64,000 bases of DNA, from contig JAREIK010002653.1 of NCBI GenBank assembly GCA_029783825.1, positions 277,621 through 341,620 of the forward strand, written 5' to 3'. The DNA comes from Sapria himalayana (taxonomy: Eukaryota > Streptophyta > Magnoliopsida > Malpighiales > Rafflesiaceae). The notes under the pieces are model-generated. The model was not told the DNA's origin and did no database searches. It was given only the letters and a program-made list of their open reading frames with translations. This document shows positions 47,256 through 59,068 of this stretch, piece by piece. Positions within the stretch are counted from its first letter, which is position 1; each line of letters opens with the position of its first letter. The position numbers and the translations under genes were made by a program.

Positions 47256-47501
47256 ATGCCTAATAAAGATGAGAAGGATCACATAAAAGATAAATTATGG
47301 AACTATGAAAGTGAAGATGAGATTGAAGAGAATGACTTCTATGGAGTCATGGCATTCTTCAAAATCATGATTTTAGAAGGGTCCAAAGAAGAGTACTCCA
47401 GAGAGGTGAAAAAAAAAAGCAAAATACTCAAATTCTTTTCACAATTCTATGAAGAAAATGATGTAGAAGATTTGAAGAAATTATTGATAGTGAAAGCATA
47501 G
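47256..47501 (+). pseudogene. Charged region downstream of the G2 protease
   Basis: An open frame of 81 codons, rich in Lys, Glu and Asp, with no catalytic motif. The equivalent part of G1 (about 20950-21100, minus) has similar phrases, including a GVM block ('DEIEENDFYGVMAFF' here), so it was probably part of the same polyprotein and not a chance frame. In autonomous gypsy elements RT would begin here. Confidence 0.5.
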
Positions 47502-47589
47502 GCAGAATTCCAACTAGTGGTAGATAAAATGATAGAAGACGACAACGATATCAACAGTTATGGAAGATCCAAAATAAGTAGAAAATAAA

Positions 47590-47800
47590 TGGAGATAGAA
47601 ATGAAAGTCATGGCTTTGACCAACACCACAACTTTGGAGATATATAAGTTAAAGAAAGAAGCTACCACAAACCATAGTGTTATGACTTTGGAGTTTCTAA
47701 AAGAAAAAACTCAAGGTATAATTCAATAAGAAGCCACAATAAAGCCCAATACCATAACTTTGGAGTTCAAGAAAGAAAAAGCTTAGAGTGAAGCCCAACA
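47590..47800 (+). repeat. Coding-type tandem repeats near the 3' end of the G2 internal region
   Basis: The word ACTTTGGAG recurs at 47631, 47685 and 47757 (steps of 54 and 72 bp), encoding 'TTTLE', 'MTLEF' and 'ITLEF' in one frame, each followed by a Lys/Glu-rich stretch. It corresponds to the 72 bp array in G1. Confidence 0.65.
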
Positions 47801-48270
47801 AAAAGCTTGGTGATATTTAAAGTGATAGAATCCAAAAAGGATGAAGCTACTATGATTTAAAAAGCTATGACATCAAGAGAAAGAGAAAAAAAAGAGAGAA
47901 GCCTTAAGGGCGAAACATAAATTATTATTTAATGCTGAATGAAAGCTCGGGAAGAAAAGAAGTGGAAGATTACATGATGAAACTAGCCTGGATAACTAAG
48001 ATCCTCAATAGAGGTAACAACTCCTTGATGATCTAGCTATGAATGTTAAATATAATTCTACGTGGGAGATACCCCAAATTGTATCCACTCACAAAGATCA
48101 TTTTGCCCCTACAAATATAGTAATGGAACTCAAATTGCACCATGACTCATTATATGTATACAAAAAGTAGCCCCAATATTTAGGCACAATATGACTTTCA
48201 AGCCTAGTTATAACAAATATTTATGGAGGATGGATCAAAAGTACAATTCTTTTATATATAAGATAGTAAT

Positions 48271-48280
48271 TACTTGGGGA
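48271..48280 (+). promoter_or_regulatory. Polypurine tract of element G2
   Basis: TACTTGGGGA lies directly before the LTR start TGAACATTCA at 48281. Comparable purine words precede the LTR start in the other copies (minus strand at 20002 and at 1762, plus strand at about 3272). Confidence 0.6.
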
Positions 48281-50520
48281 TGAACATTCACTTTAGTGTA
48301 TGAGTTTATTTTGTATGTAAAAGAATAAATAAAAATAGGTATCATGTGATTACTCATGATGTGTTTGTTTAGAAAAATTGCTTTTAAATATAAACTTTCA
48401 CTAAATTATGATTTTGATAGAATATGATAAATATTAGTGAATGTTATTGATTTTTGGGTAAAATGTGAGACTTTGTGAATTTTTGAGAATGGGATGAGCC
48501 AAAGTCATATAAAGTGATAGTATTCTATATATTACAACTTTATTACACCTCATTGAGCCATAAGCTAATTTCAGCATCTATTTTTGGCTAAAGCTCTATG
48601 CAAATAGTCATCATAATCTTTATACACAACTATACCACCGACTTAATATAATTATTTCACTGTACAACGCATTCTTTTTTGCTACGAAACTTTCTTGGAG
48701 TTTCAATCATACTAGCTTATAATATTTTTTATGACTGCAACATTACATTTATATCTTAGCATCTAAGTACCTAGATAGCACTATCCATGATATCCTCTAG
48801 TGCCATGACTTTTTTTTATAGAGCCACAACTCCAAGAAAAAAGCCATAGTATTATCTCCAATGCCAAAATTTTTAGCTATAGAATATTCTAAAGAATAAT
48901 ACTTAAGCCGTGGATATTTCCTTGGCAGTGACTTTCTAATCTATAAAAATGACCAAAGTCACAACACATTCCCAGTATCATGATTTTTGGTTAAAGAGAC
49001 AAAATATAAAAGTTATAGTCATTTTCAGAATTGTCAGTTAGTGTTATATAGGCAAAATATATAATCATGATCATTCCTTGTACCATGGTCATCTAATATA
49101 AGATAGAGACCAAAGGCACATCATATTCTCAGTGTTGTGACTTTATATTCCAGAGACAAAATATACAATTATGGCTATTCCCAATCTTATTTCATTCTAG
49201 AGCAAGAAATAGACTAAATACATCACTTTTCTTAGAGCCATGTCTTTATGTTATAGATACAAAAAGATAGAGCCATGACATTCCAAAAAGCATGATTTTC
49301 AACTTAAATTTTGCACCCAGCTATTTTTGTAAAGGCAAAACATGAAAATTTCAAGAAAATTCTAGGACACGAGAAAAGAGAAGCATGGATAATGTTTTGA
49401 GAGTAAACTTTCATCCAACCCTAGGAGAGATCTACAAACAAATGGGTGATGCAAGACACAAGTATTATCCTTGAGGGAGAAGGTGTGAATTTTGAATCAC
49501 CCTAGATAAAATCTAAGGTGAATAATAGAGTATTGTAGATTTAGGATTTAAATTTTATATATTCTTAAAGGCTATCATTAGAAACTCAAAATTATACGAG
49601 ATATATCTTAAATTATCTCATGTGAATTGTTTGCTAATTTTAGGCTAAATTGAGAGTTTTTATATTAGATTTCATGTGATGGATGATTAAAAAATGATTT
49701 TATGTTTAGATTTTATATTTATTTAGTTATTGATGGATGTGGTATTTATGTTCAACTAAAATTAGGATATCACTATTGATGAGTTTGTCTGTGTTATTGT
49801 AGTGAATGGCGATAGATAACTCATGAAGTACACTTATGCATAATGGTAGGAAATAAGTGAGAACCTTTTTGATCTTGATGTATGAAACAAACTTATATGT
49901 CAAAACTTGACTTTGAAATAAGTTAATTATATGAGTATGATACTTATGAAGCTAAAAACATGAATACTTTTATTAGTTAACTGATCCTCAATTAATATAA
50001 ATATATTATAGAATATTTTTCTAAGAATTTTACATTTAGTCTGAGAGTCATATGTCATCATGGTAGATAGTGACAAATAAGCCACAAGACACATATAATT
50101 AGATAATTCATAAAGTAGTGATTATCCTATGAGTTACTTTCTATAGTATGACTATAATTGATGAGATTTAATGGAAAACATATATTAATTATATGAATAT
50201 AATACTTATGAAGCCAAAAGTAAAAGTGATTTTACTACACCATCATTTACATTTAAATGATACATAAGTTCAAAGAATAAGAATGCACATATAAAATAAC
50301 TTTTAAGTTAATAAGTTGCCTAAAAGGTATAGTCTTTTTAGTGACTTGATAGTTGAGATGACTTGTCATCTCAATAGTGATGTACCAAGGATATAACAAT
50401 GAGGAGATTATCATTATGGAGGGCCTAATAGTTGATAATTACCTTGTATGCCAATATGCCACTAGGATATTTTCATAAAAATCATACTTTCATTATATAA
50501 TCAAGTATAATAATAGAAAA
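48281..50520 (+). mobile_element. 3' LTR of element G2, 3' end missing
   Basis: Collinear with the 5' LTR from TGA at 48281 to about 50520. It stops short of the last 0.3 kb that is present at 44300-44600 and is replaced there by the 431 bp tandem repeat. It includes a GTCATGAC-like minisatellite zone at about 48780-49300. Confidence 0.65.
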
Positions 50521-51500
50521 TATATGTTGATAATGGTTTCACTAGGATAATATGAGAAATCTTATCTTAGACATTCAACTTAGAATGAAAAATCCAAAGA
50601 AAAATTATGAATCAAACTTTTTTATTGTTTCATTTTTTTGGAAAATTAAAAAAAAATTAAGCATGTTTCATGCTAGTTCTGCTTACGTAGGAAATATATA
50701 TTAATGAAGTTTCCACTAAGATAATATGTGAAATCTTTATCTTAGAAATTCAAGTTTGAATGAAAAATTCAAAGAAACATTATGATCAAATTTTTGTATT
50801 ACTTATATTCTTTTGATAAATTAAGAATAAATAAATAAAAAATTAGTCTACCATGAATTTACCTCCATATTTCTCCCAAAAAATACCAATAATGAATTAA
50901 GAGAAAGATCAACCCCTTCCAATTTTAATATTGGATCTAAAATAAAATCAAAACAATAAAATAATAGATTTTTAACACATATTTTATATTTTTTTTGCAT
51001 GTATTAGATTATTATTTTTAACACTTGTATAAGAGTCAAAATACAATGTAATTTTGCATAGGCAAAATGATGCAAAATAGTAATATGTTGATGAAGTTTC
51101 ATGCTAATTCTGCTAAAATAGGAAATATATGTTGATGAAGTTTCCACTAGGATAATATGTGAAATCTTTATTTTAGAAATTCAAATAAGAATTAAAAAAC
51201 AAAGAAAATTTCTAAATCAATCTTTATTTATTATTTTTATTTTTTGGATAAATTAAGAATAATTAAAAAAAATAGTCTACAATAAATTGACCTCCATGTT
51301 CAACCAAAAAAAATCTCATAATGAATTAACAGAATGATTAACCCATTCCAATTTTAATATGGGATCTAAAATAAAATCAAAACAAAAAAAATATTAGAAT
51401 TTAACACATATTTTAAATTTGTGTTGCATGTATTAGATTATTATGTTTAACACTTGAATATGATTCAAAATACAATGTAATTTTTCACAGGTGAAATGAT
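50515..51500. repeat. Tandem repeat with a 431 bp period, about 2.4 copies
   Basis: GGAAATATATxTTxATGAAGTTTCCAC occurs at 50690 and 51121, and TGCTAxTTCTGCT at 50671 and 51102; both pairs are 431 bp apart. Further matches along the two units include 'aaattaagaataa', a 'cctccat.tt' block and CACATATTTTA. A partial third copy starts near 50516. Confidence 0.85.
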
Positions 51501-52790
51501 TCTAGGAGCTAATAGGATAATATATATCTAAAAACATATTCATGCAAATAGGAAAAAACTTGTAAGAAATCAACTTATTTTTTTAGTTGTTTACCATCAA
51601 TATCCAAAATATTTTTAGTAATGAATTTGTTGTTTTATATGATACAACTTTTTGTTGCAATAAGCACATAAAATTAAACTTAACTCCCACATCTTAAATA
51701 AATCTTTTTGGTTTTAAGCTTTGAAGTTTGAACTTTCTAATATCTTACAATTTATAGCTCAATGTTGGGTTTAATAATTTATTTCTAGATTTTTTTAGTG
51801 AGTCATAGGATAGTTTTCCTAATTGTACCATAAATTTAGTCATGTGACACCAATGATATAAATTTGATATATAAATATAGTCATATCTTCCATGTTAGAT
51901 GTCACATTATGTAAAGTGATAAAAATTACTCGATCGCTACTTGTACTTTTGTAAAATACCAATGATATGCTCAAATTTTTCTCTATCATTTTTATAGTAA
52001 TCAATTAAAATCTAATTTTTCTTGCTTGTATTGCAAATTTTCAATCTAAATAATGCATAACTAGACTCAAATAATCATTTTGTCCTGTTGCTTTAAATAT
52101 CAAAATTCGAGGTAAAAGTAAGTTGGACAACTCAATTTACTTTTTAGAATAACTCATATTTTATAAAAGAATTTAATTGAGTTACTTCTAAATTATATTT
52201 TATTTGGTGTTTATATTGAGGATAGAATAATCTTCATAAGAAGATTCCACCATAACTCAATTGTAAATTTATTTCCAAATTTAATCACCATGATGATTTT
52301 GTAGTAGCTGAGGGATCAAAATAAAAAAAAAATATTATGAACACATTTATTTTTTTTACACATTTAAATCTTCAATTATATTTTTTTTCACTTCAATTAA
52401 GATTAAACATCACTCAAAAATTTTTTTAAAAAATTGTATATCCATTAAATAAACACACATTTTTGTCAATTTTGAATTTTTCCTAAAAGAATCCCATGCA
52501 CATGAAGTATTTATCTTTGCCAATCTTTCCAAATTGTCATTGCTCAACCACTAAAAACAATTATCATATTTATTAATTATTAAATATCATCATTGCTTCA
52601 TCTAATTTTCCCATCAATTGCTACAAAATTAACATCCTCATTTTCATGTTTATCAATTTCAAGAATTTTCACACATATGAAGGTAATAAGTATGATAAAG
52701 ACAATGAAAAGTAGTAATTTTCACATGTCGGTTAATTAGATATGATATTTTTATCTTAAATGTTAATTTATATAAGGTTTTGCAGGATAT
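51501..52790. other. Unassigned AT-rich sequence
   Basis: No open frame, retroelement motif or repeat partner recognised. Confidence 0.45.
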
Positions 52791-53060
52791 GATTATAATG
52801 ATTAATATTTTAATACATTCAATGTGAGGAAGGGCGTTGCAATGAAAAATCGCCCATTATGACATTTAAATCAATATTCCATGTTGATCATGAGATTTAT
52901 TTAATAAGGGGGGTTGCAAAGATCAAATGATGATTGTCATTGCGGGGATGGGCTACAATGGTAAAATGGCCAATGTAGTGAAGGCGGTGGATTAGATGTA
53001 ATGTTCAATTATCTATTACAACATTTAAATCCATGTTCCATGTGAGCAATCAAATTTATA
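52791..53060. repeat. Two copies of a segment about 159 bp apart
   Basis: ACATTTAAATCxATxTTCCATG occurs at 52862 and 53021, followed in both by a '(g/t)atcaaatttat.taata' like phrase. The first copy is preceded by a GC-richer stretch. Confidence 0.7.
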
Positions 53061-54990
53061 TAATAGCCAAGGAACCACAAAAAATATCTTAAAACTCTTA
53101 ACATTTCTTGTAAGTTTTTTTTTTCCATATGGTCTATCCAAGCAATCATAAAAGAGCCAATATGTTTCAGCATAGAGAATTGATTGTTTAAGAAAACATG
53201 GTGTGGCACAAAGAAAAATTAAAAGATGAAAAATAAGAAAAGAAAGGATTAATTATTGGAGATGGAAAAGTTTATCACATTGTCTCACACATAATGAAAA
53301 ATGAGATAGGGGTGTTCAATACAGATTCTTGAGACAATGATGAAACATTAAACTAACTCACCAAAGGGTAAATGATGTTCTAGCTGAAGCACATTATGAT
53401 GCAAAATAGGCAATAAAAAATTAAACTCAATTCTAGGATGCTAGTGCCTAAAAAATGATGAAGAGATAAAGCTATTTGAAACTATTAAGGACTCATATAA
53501 TTATATAGAAAGAAATGAACATCGCACATAAAAGCTAATCAGTTATATGCATCATATTCACACAAAGATAATGACAAAGATCACAAAACAATCTAATTGG
53601 AGATAATGAAATCAAAACTTGGAATATCTTTTGATTAAAAAAAAAGAACTAACCTTCAAAACAAAAAATGTCTAAAGATAAAGTTAAATAAAACAACAAG
53701 AATAATATTTTTACTTGTCCTAAAAGCCATAACCAAAAAATAGCATGTTTGGAAATGTCAAATATATATTTTTTAAATCTTTCTATTCTCTCAACAATGC
53801 CAAATGATTCAAGTTTCTTGGGCTGAGTTTTTGCTCTATATGAATTGCCAAAACTAATTCTAGCTAACTGAAATATAGGCAATTTATTTCAACATAAAGA
53901 TTCGATTGTCTTAAAAAACATGTTGGATACTAACAAACACTAGAATGTAAGAAATAAAAATAATAATGATAAAATATGAAAGTACCTCAACAAAGTTCAA
54001 ATGATGTGAAATATGGTCGATATGAGCACCAAGACTTGATAAAAAATTTTTAGTGTGTGGTATACTAATATGGTAGATTTGAGGTTTGATGTGAACTAAA
54101 CTGTGACTTCATAATCTTTAGTTTTACCGGCACATCGATATATCTCTAATGGAGATATATGAATAGAAATATCTAACAAAATTTGAGATTGACAAACATG
54201 CTAGATACCTAGTGTTGATAATACCACAAGTTTATAGGACTTAAAAACGCTAAGGTGATGCCTCCTCGTTCACATTAAAAAATTATATTTTATCGCCTTT
54301 CTAAACCATAAGGTTGGAAACACACATGTTGCAATGAACAAAAAAGAAAAAATCCAACTCATATTTTCAATACAAACATAAGTGTAATTGCATTTAAAAA
54401 AATAAAATCACCAAGGAAAATAAAAAATACAACTAACCTTTCCCCCCAAACATAGATGCTTTATGAAGGGGAATAGAAATAAAATATACCAAGATAAATG
54501 AACACAACACAATAAAATTAAACTAGTTATATGCATGACATTCATGCAAATATGATAACAAAGAACATACAACAACACAAATAGAGACAATGACATAAAT
54601 ATCTAGGATATTTTGGGTTTCAAAAAAAATGCACAGACATTCAAATCCAAAAAGTTTAAGGTTCTTCTTGAAAAAAGCATCAAGAATAGTTTAGAAACTT
54701 GTGCTAACTTCTATGTTCAAAAACTATCATAGTTGGAAGAGTCTAATATCTTGTAATATTATATTTTGACTTTTTCACTTTCTAATGAAGAGTTTACCAA
54801 CTCTTCTAATTCACTACAAGAGTCACTAAATGTGATATTTTTGGAAATAATCAATTGGCCATTACAACAACTACAATTTCAAGACAATAATTAATCATAA
54901 TAGAAAAATTTTCAGTAATCAAAACCATGCACCAAATACCCTTGTATAATAGAAAAAAATAAATATATGATGTAATATTGATCCCATCTT
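53061..54990. repeat. Diverged duplicated sequence, no gene
   Basis: Phrases near 53170 recur near 53895 (GATTGTxTxAxAAAACATG), and phrases near 53540-53640 recur near 54520-54600 (GTTATATGCAT, 'acaatga.ataaat'). Larger, strongly diverged duplications are therefore likely. Short open frames here are not convincing genes. Confidence 0.45.
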
Positions 54991-54999
54991 AAATCTTAT

Positions 55000-55250
55000 A
55001 CTTAAAAAAGAAATATTTCACTTATATGTGCTTTGCTTCATGAAATACCTAATTGGAGGCTATTTACCTCATTGCCTGACTATCATAGTAAATGATAGTG
55101 AGAGAAAATAGTACATATCTCAAGTCCTCGAGTAAATGATATATCCAAATTATCTCACAAGTAACTAGCATCATCACTCTAAACTCTACCTCTACACTAG
55201 TTTTCAAAATAAGAACCTACCTTTAATCTCAAAGGAGAAATGTTACCTCC
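55000..55250 (-). pseudogene. RNase H C-terminal relic of copia C2
   Basis: Minus-strand fragments in two frames: 'FLGGNISPLRLK' where the family has GGN-x-I-S-W-x-S-K-K-Q, then 'EYRVMMLVTCEIIWIYHLL' (AEY-A-A-x-x-x-E-x-x-W), 'YYDSQAM' (CDNQ-A) and 'VFHEAKHI' (HERTKHI). The order and spacing are right for the end of a copia polyprotein. Confidence 0.75.
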
Positions 55251-55599
55251 AAGAAAAGTAAAAACCCTATGGTAGACCTCTTCATTGTGCATGGTAGTGT
55301 CAAACTCAAGTCTAAATACCCAACTAATTGGGAGTGTCTATAATATATGAAAGAGATTCTAAGTCTTGGAGACTTCTTCACATACCTCAATATGAGAAGC
55401 ACTACATCAAGGTGATCCTACCGAGAAAGATCTATAAAATGACTAATTATACTAATTAAATATTTTATAGTTAGTCTATTAATAGTTAAATATTAGATCT
55501 TCCATATGATTTTCATATAAGAAGTTGAGTCAACTAGATAGGCAGCATTAGAAGTGAAGTTCATACCTGAATCATTTGGAGTAATTGCGAGAGAATAAA

Positions 55600-56240
55600 A
55601 CCAAAACACAACTCTACAACACTATCAAGTACATATCTCACCTATGACAAGATGATATCCCACTTAGAATAAACCACTTGTATGCTAAGAAAGTATCCGA
55701 GTCTAACATGCTCATTTAACTGAAACTATGTTTGAAGGTACTCCTTGAGTTGGATGATACCCAAATCATCATCTTTTGTAACTAGAATGGCATCACATAA
55801 ACATTCAATAAAATCATCTTACCATCAGGGCTCTACTAGAAAAAAAGCTAGTAACCCAATTATTTAACCCATATGAGGTGACATCTTATGAAAGCCTAGC
55901 AAACTAGTCTTTTGATGACTACTTTAGAATGTACTATATTTTCCATACTTTGAAAACTACATCTATTTATGTTATTTTATATATACCTTCTACTCAATGT
56001 CATCATAAATAAATATATTCATCATGTCTAGTAGGCATATCCTCCAACTATAAGAAGCTACAAAAGAAACAAGAATCCATACCAAGAGCTTCTTGGATAT
56101 TAGATAGTAAGTATCATGATAGTTTACTCCAAATATCTGAGTAACTTCTCTTGCTGCAAGTCTTACCTTAAGATAATTTACCTTCCCATGTGGACATGTA
56201 TGATAGTGAATACTTGCCTAAAGCCAATAATATAACTTCC
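55600..56240 (-). pseudogene. Reverse transcriptase relic of copia C2
   Basis: On the minus strand 'GKVNYLKVRLAAREVTQIF' is followed by 'GVNYHDTYYLISKKLLVW' and 'ILVSFVASYSWRICLLDM', matching the copia fingers pattern K-x-KARLVAKGFTQ-x-x-G-x-DY-x-D-T-F-x-P-V-x-K. About 300 bp further, 'ILVTKDDDLGIIQLKEYL', 'FQLNEHVRLGYFLSIQV' and 'YSKWDIILS' match the palm-thumb part. The YVDD site itself is broken: Tyr-Val is followed by a small deletion and a frame change. Internal stops confirm it is dead. Confidence 0.82.
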
Positions 56241-57029
56241 AAAAAGTCATGATACTAACCTGAAGTCTCATTATAGTGTAGATGCAATCCTAGATGAGAA
56301 AATATCTCAGATAAAAATTTGGGTATCATAATACCTTTTAGATGGAAGGCAGTGAATGGAGGGGCTGACTATAAAATCATCTAGCTCATCATTAAGCTTG
56401 TCTCTATTTTGAATAGGTATTGTATGCCCTTTACTAGCTCTAAGTGAGCTTGTACTTGGGAAGAGTCATTGAGATCTATGTTATATGGGCTTTAAAGAGA
56501 TCTTCCTTCTAAGGAAACTCATTCTTCTTAGGATCAACATAACTAAATTTATTGGTAGATTAGATGTAGGTGATGAGTGACTCTGTCTACTAGTTGGTAG
56601 TTTTGATAAAATTATCGATAAACTTAAAAAAGAAATGGCTCCATGTGCATTATTTTGACTCACACTCTAGGTTCGAAATACCCTTAAGATAAGGGTAAAG
56701 TATTCTCAACTTGTCCATCGATGAGTTACCAAGCTTATAAAGCACATGTAAATGGTCCAAATTACTCAAACATATAGAAAGAGATAATACTATCAAAGAG
56801 AAAATATATAATCTGTCATACTTTATCCCAAAAGAGTGTTTCCCATAGTCTTTTAATCATACAAATAAATATTAGTAGAAGTAAGATCAAAGTCAAAGAT
56901 GAGTTGTTTAGAAAGATAACTCACATAGAGTAAACTAATAGTGCAAAAAAGAATTACCATAACATGAAAAGTGAATAAAATACAATTACTTGTAAAATTG
57001 ATATTAGCTTTTATGGTGATAATTTAGTA

Positions 57030-57325
57030 GTTTGATGTTTTTATATTACTTTTTATCTACTTATTCATCTTGTTCTTCTTCTTATTCTTCTTTTTTTATT
57101 TCTTATTTTCATAATAAAAATAATCATGTTCTTCTTATTCTCCACCTTTTTCTTCTTTTTTTTATTTTTTTAATCATCATCATCATCATCAACATCATCA
57201 TTATATTCCTATTCACCATCATCATTATGTTTTTTTATTCTTCAGCATCATCATCATCTTCTTCTTTTTTTTCTTCATTTTAATCCTAAATATCATCTTT
57301 TATTTCATCTTCTTCTTTATCTTGA
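57030..57325 (+). repeat. TTC/TCA polypyrimidine-type repeat, left segment
   Basis: Interrupted TTC, TTTTTC and ATC trinucleotides, the first part of the large tract that continues at 57721. Confidence 0.85.
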
Positions 57326-57720
57326 CAAGCTAAAATGAGTACGAGGAATACCATTTTTACAAGCTAAAATCTACCCTTAGACCCCCTTACACACATATCC
57401 CATTCCTAACTAACTTAAAAAAGTAAAATGAGTACGAGGCTAAAGAGAAATCTATATACGACACTAATTGTTAAGTGCCCCCATTTTGCATTATTGAAGC
57501 TTTATTTTATTTTTCCTAGCCTTCATTTGGACCTTTAATTTGCGTTTTTCTCATCCCCATATTGCCTTCTTGAAGCTCGCTTTATATTCCCTCTTCTACT
57601 TTAAGATGTTAGATGTCCTCCTCCTTGCTTAGCTTTGGTGCTTAAACTATTACTTGCATATTTCCTACATCCAAAAAACATTCCACATAGGGTTTTTTAT
57701 CTATTTCTTGTACCTGGAAT
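57326..57720. other. Non-repeat island at the left side of the TTC tract
   Basis: About 0.4 kb of mixed, somewhat GC-richer sequence. TAAAATGAGTACGAGG occurs twice (about 57331 and 57425). A GTTAAGTGCCCCCATTTTG phrase near 57470 looks like a possible LTR edge but has no partner in the window. No open frame. Confidence 0.5.
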
Positions 57721-58106
57721 TTGCTGCTGATTCTTCTTCTTATTCTTCTTCTTTTTCTTCTTTTTTTTTCTTTTTATTTTTTTTTTCTTCTTCTTCTTCT
57801 TCTTCTTCTTCTTCTTTTTCTTCTACTTCTTTTCTTCTTCTTCTTCTTCTTCTTCTTCTTTTTCTACTTCTTCTTTTTCTTTTTCTTCTTCTTCTTTTCT
57901 TATTCTTCTTCTTCTTCTTCTATTTCTTCTTTTTCTCCTTCTTCTTCTTTTTTTTCTTCTTCTTTTCTTCTTCTTCTTCTTCTTCTTCTTCTTCTTTTTC
58001 TTCTTTTTCTTCTTTTTCTTCTTTTCTTCTACTTTTCTTCTTCTTCTTCTTCTTCTTTTTGTCATTCTTTTTCTTCTTCTTCTTTTCTTCTTCTTCATCT
58101 TCTTTT

Positions 58107-58771
58107 TATTTTATTTTTCTTCTTATTCTTTTCCTCATACTTCTTTTTCAGCATCATCATATTAATTATTTTCTTTTTATTTATCTTCTTCTTATTTATC
58201 TTCTTCTATATTTTCTTCTTATTTTTCTTTTTCTTTGTCTTATTAATCATCATCATCATATTTTTATTCTTCTAATTCAACATCAACATATTATTTTTTT
58301 GCTTATTCATCTTTTTCTTCATTTTCTTGTTCCACCATTTTATCATCTTCAACATCATCATCATCATCATTATCTTTTTTTATCATCATCATTATCATAT
58401 TTTACTTTTTATTCTTCTTTTCTTCTTCTTCTTTTTTTTCTTTTTCTTCTTCTTCTTCTTCTTCTTCTTCTTCTTCTTTTTCTTCTTCTTTTCTTCTTCT
58501 TCTTCTTCTTATTTTATTTTTCTTCTTATTCTTTTCCTCATACTTCTTTTTCATAATCATCATATTAATTATTTTCTTCTTATTTATCTTCTTCTTATTT
58601 ATCTTCTTCTATATTTTCTTCTTATTTTTCTTTTTCTTTGTCTTATTAAATATCATAATCATATTTTTATTCGACTAATTCAACATCAACATATTATTTT
58701 TTTGCTTATTCATCTTTTTCTTCATTTTCTTGTTCCACCATTTCATCATCTTCAGCATCATCATCATCCTC
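58107..58771 (+). repeat. Segmental duplication inside the TTC tract, 402-403 bp offset
   Basis: A complex segment of about 262 bp is found at 58107-58368 and again at 58509-58771. CCTCATACTTC is at 58133 and 58536; TGTTCCACCATTT is at 58329 and 58731. The copies are nearly identical, so the event is recent compared with the surrounding decay. Confidence 0.9.
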
Positions 58772-59068
58772 AATATCTTTTTTATCTTCTTATTTTTTAT
58801 TCTTCTTCATCTTTTTTATCATTTATTGTTTCTTCTTTCTTTTTTTATTATTTTTCTTATTATTATTCTTCTTCTACTTCTTTTTCTTTTTCTTCTTTTT
58901 CTACTACTACTATTGCTACTACTTCTTCTTCTTCTTATTCTTCTTAGCCTACTCATCCTCCTTTTATTACTTTTTTCTTCTTTTTCTACTTCTTCAACTT
59001 CAACATCATAATCATCATCTTTTTCTTCATCTAGGTTATCATCATCAAAATTCTTCATCTTCTTTTTC

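Larger units (their letters stand above)
42070..50520 (+). mobile_element. Gypsy-like retrotransposon G2 (gag-protease, no pol), plus strand
   Basis: Two long direct LTR copies (about 42070-44600 and 48281-50520) enclose an internal region of about 3.7 kb. It holds a gag relic, a protease relic, a 72 bp repeat zone and a PPT, in the same order as G1 but on the opposite strand. No RT, RNase H or integrase motif was found between protease and PPT. Such non-autonomous elements depend on pol proteins of another element. The outer ends and TSD could not be fixed; the 3' LTR seems to lack its last 0.3 kb. Confidence 0.7.
55000..56940 (-). mobile_element. Ty1/copia relic C2, pol region only
   Basis: Minus-strand translation across several frames gives the copia pol order: an integrase-end/linker part (about 56480-56940), the RT (about 55600-56240) and the RNase H end (about 55000-55250). 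It is far more decayed than C1. No LTR, gag or TSD was recognised at either side. Confidence 0.75.
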
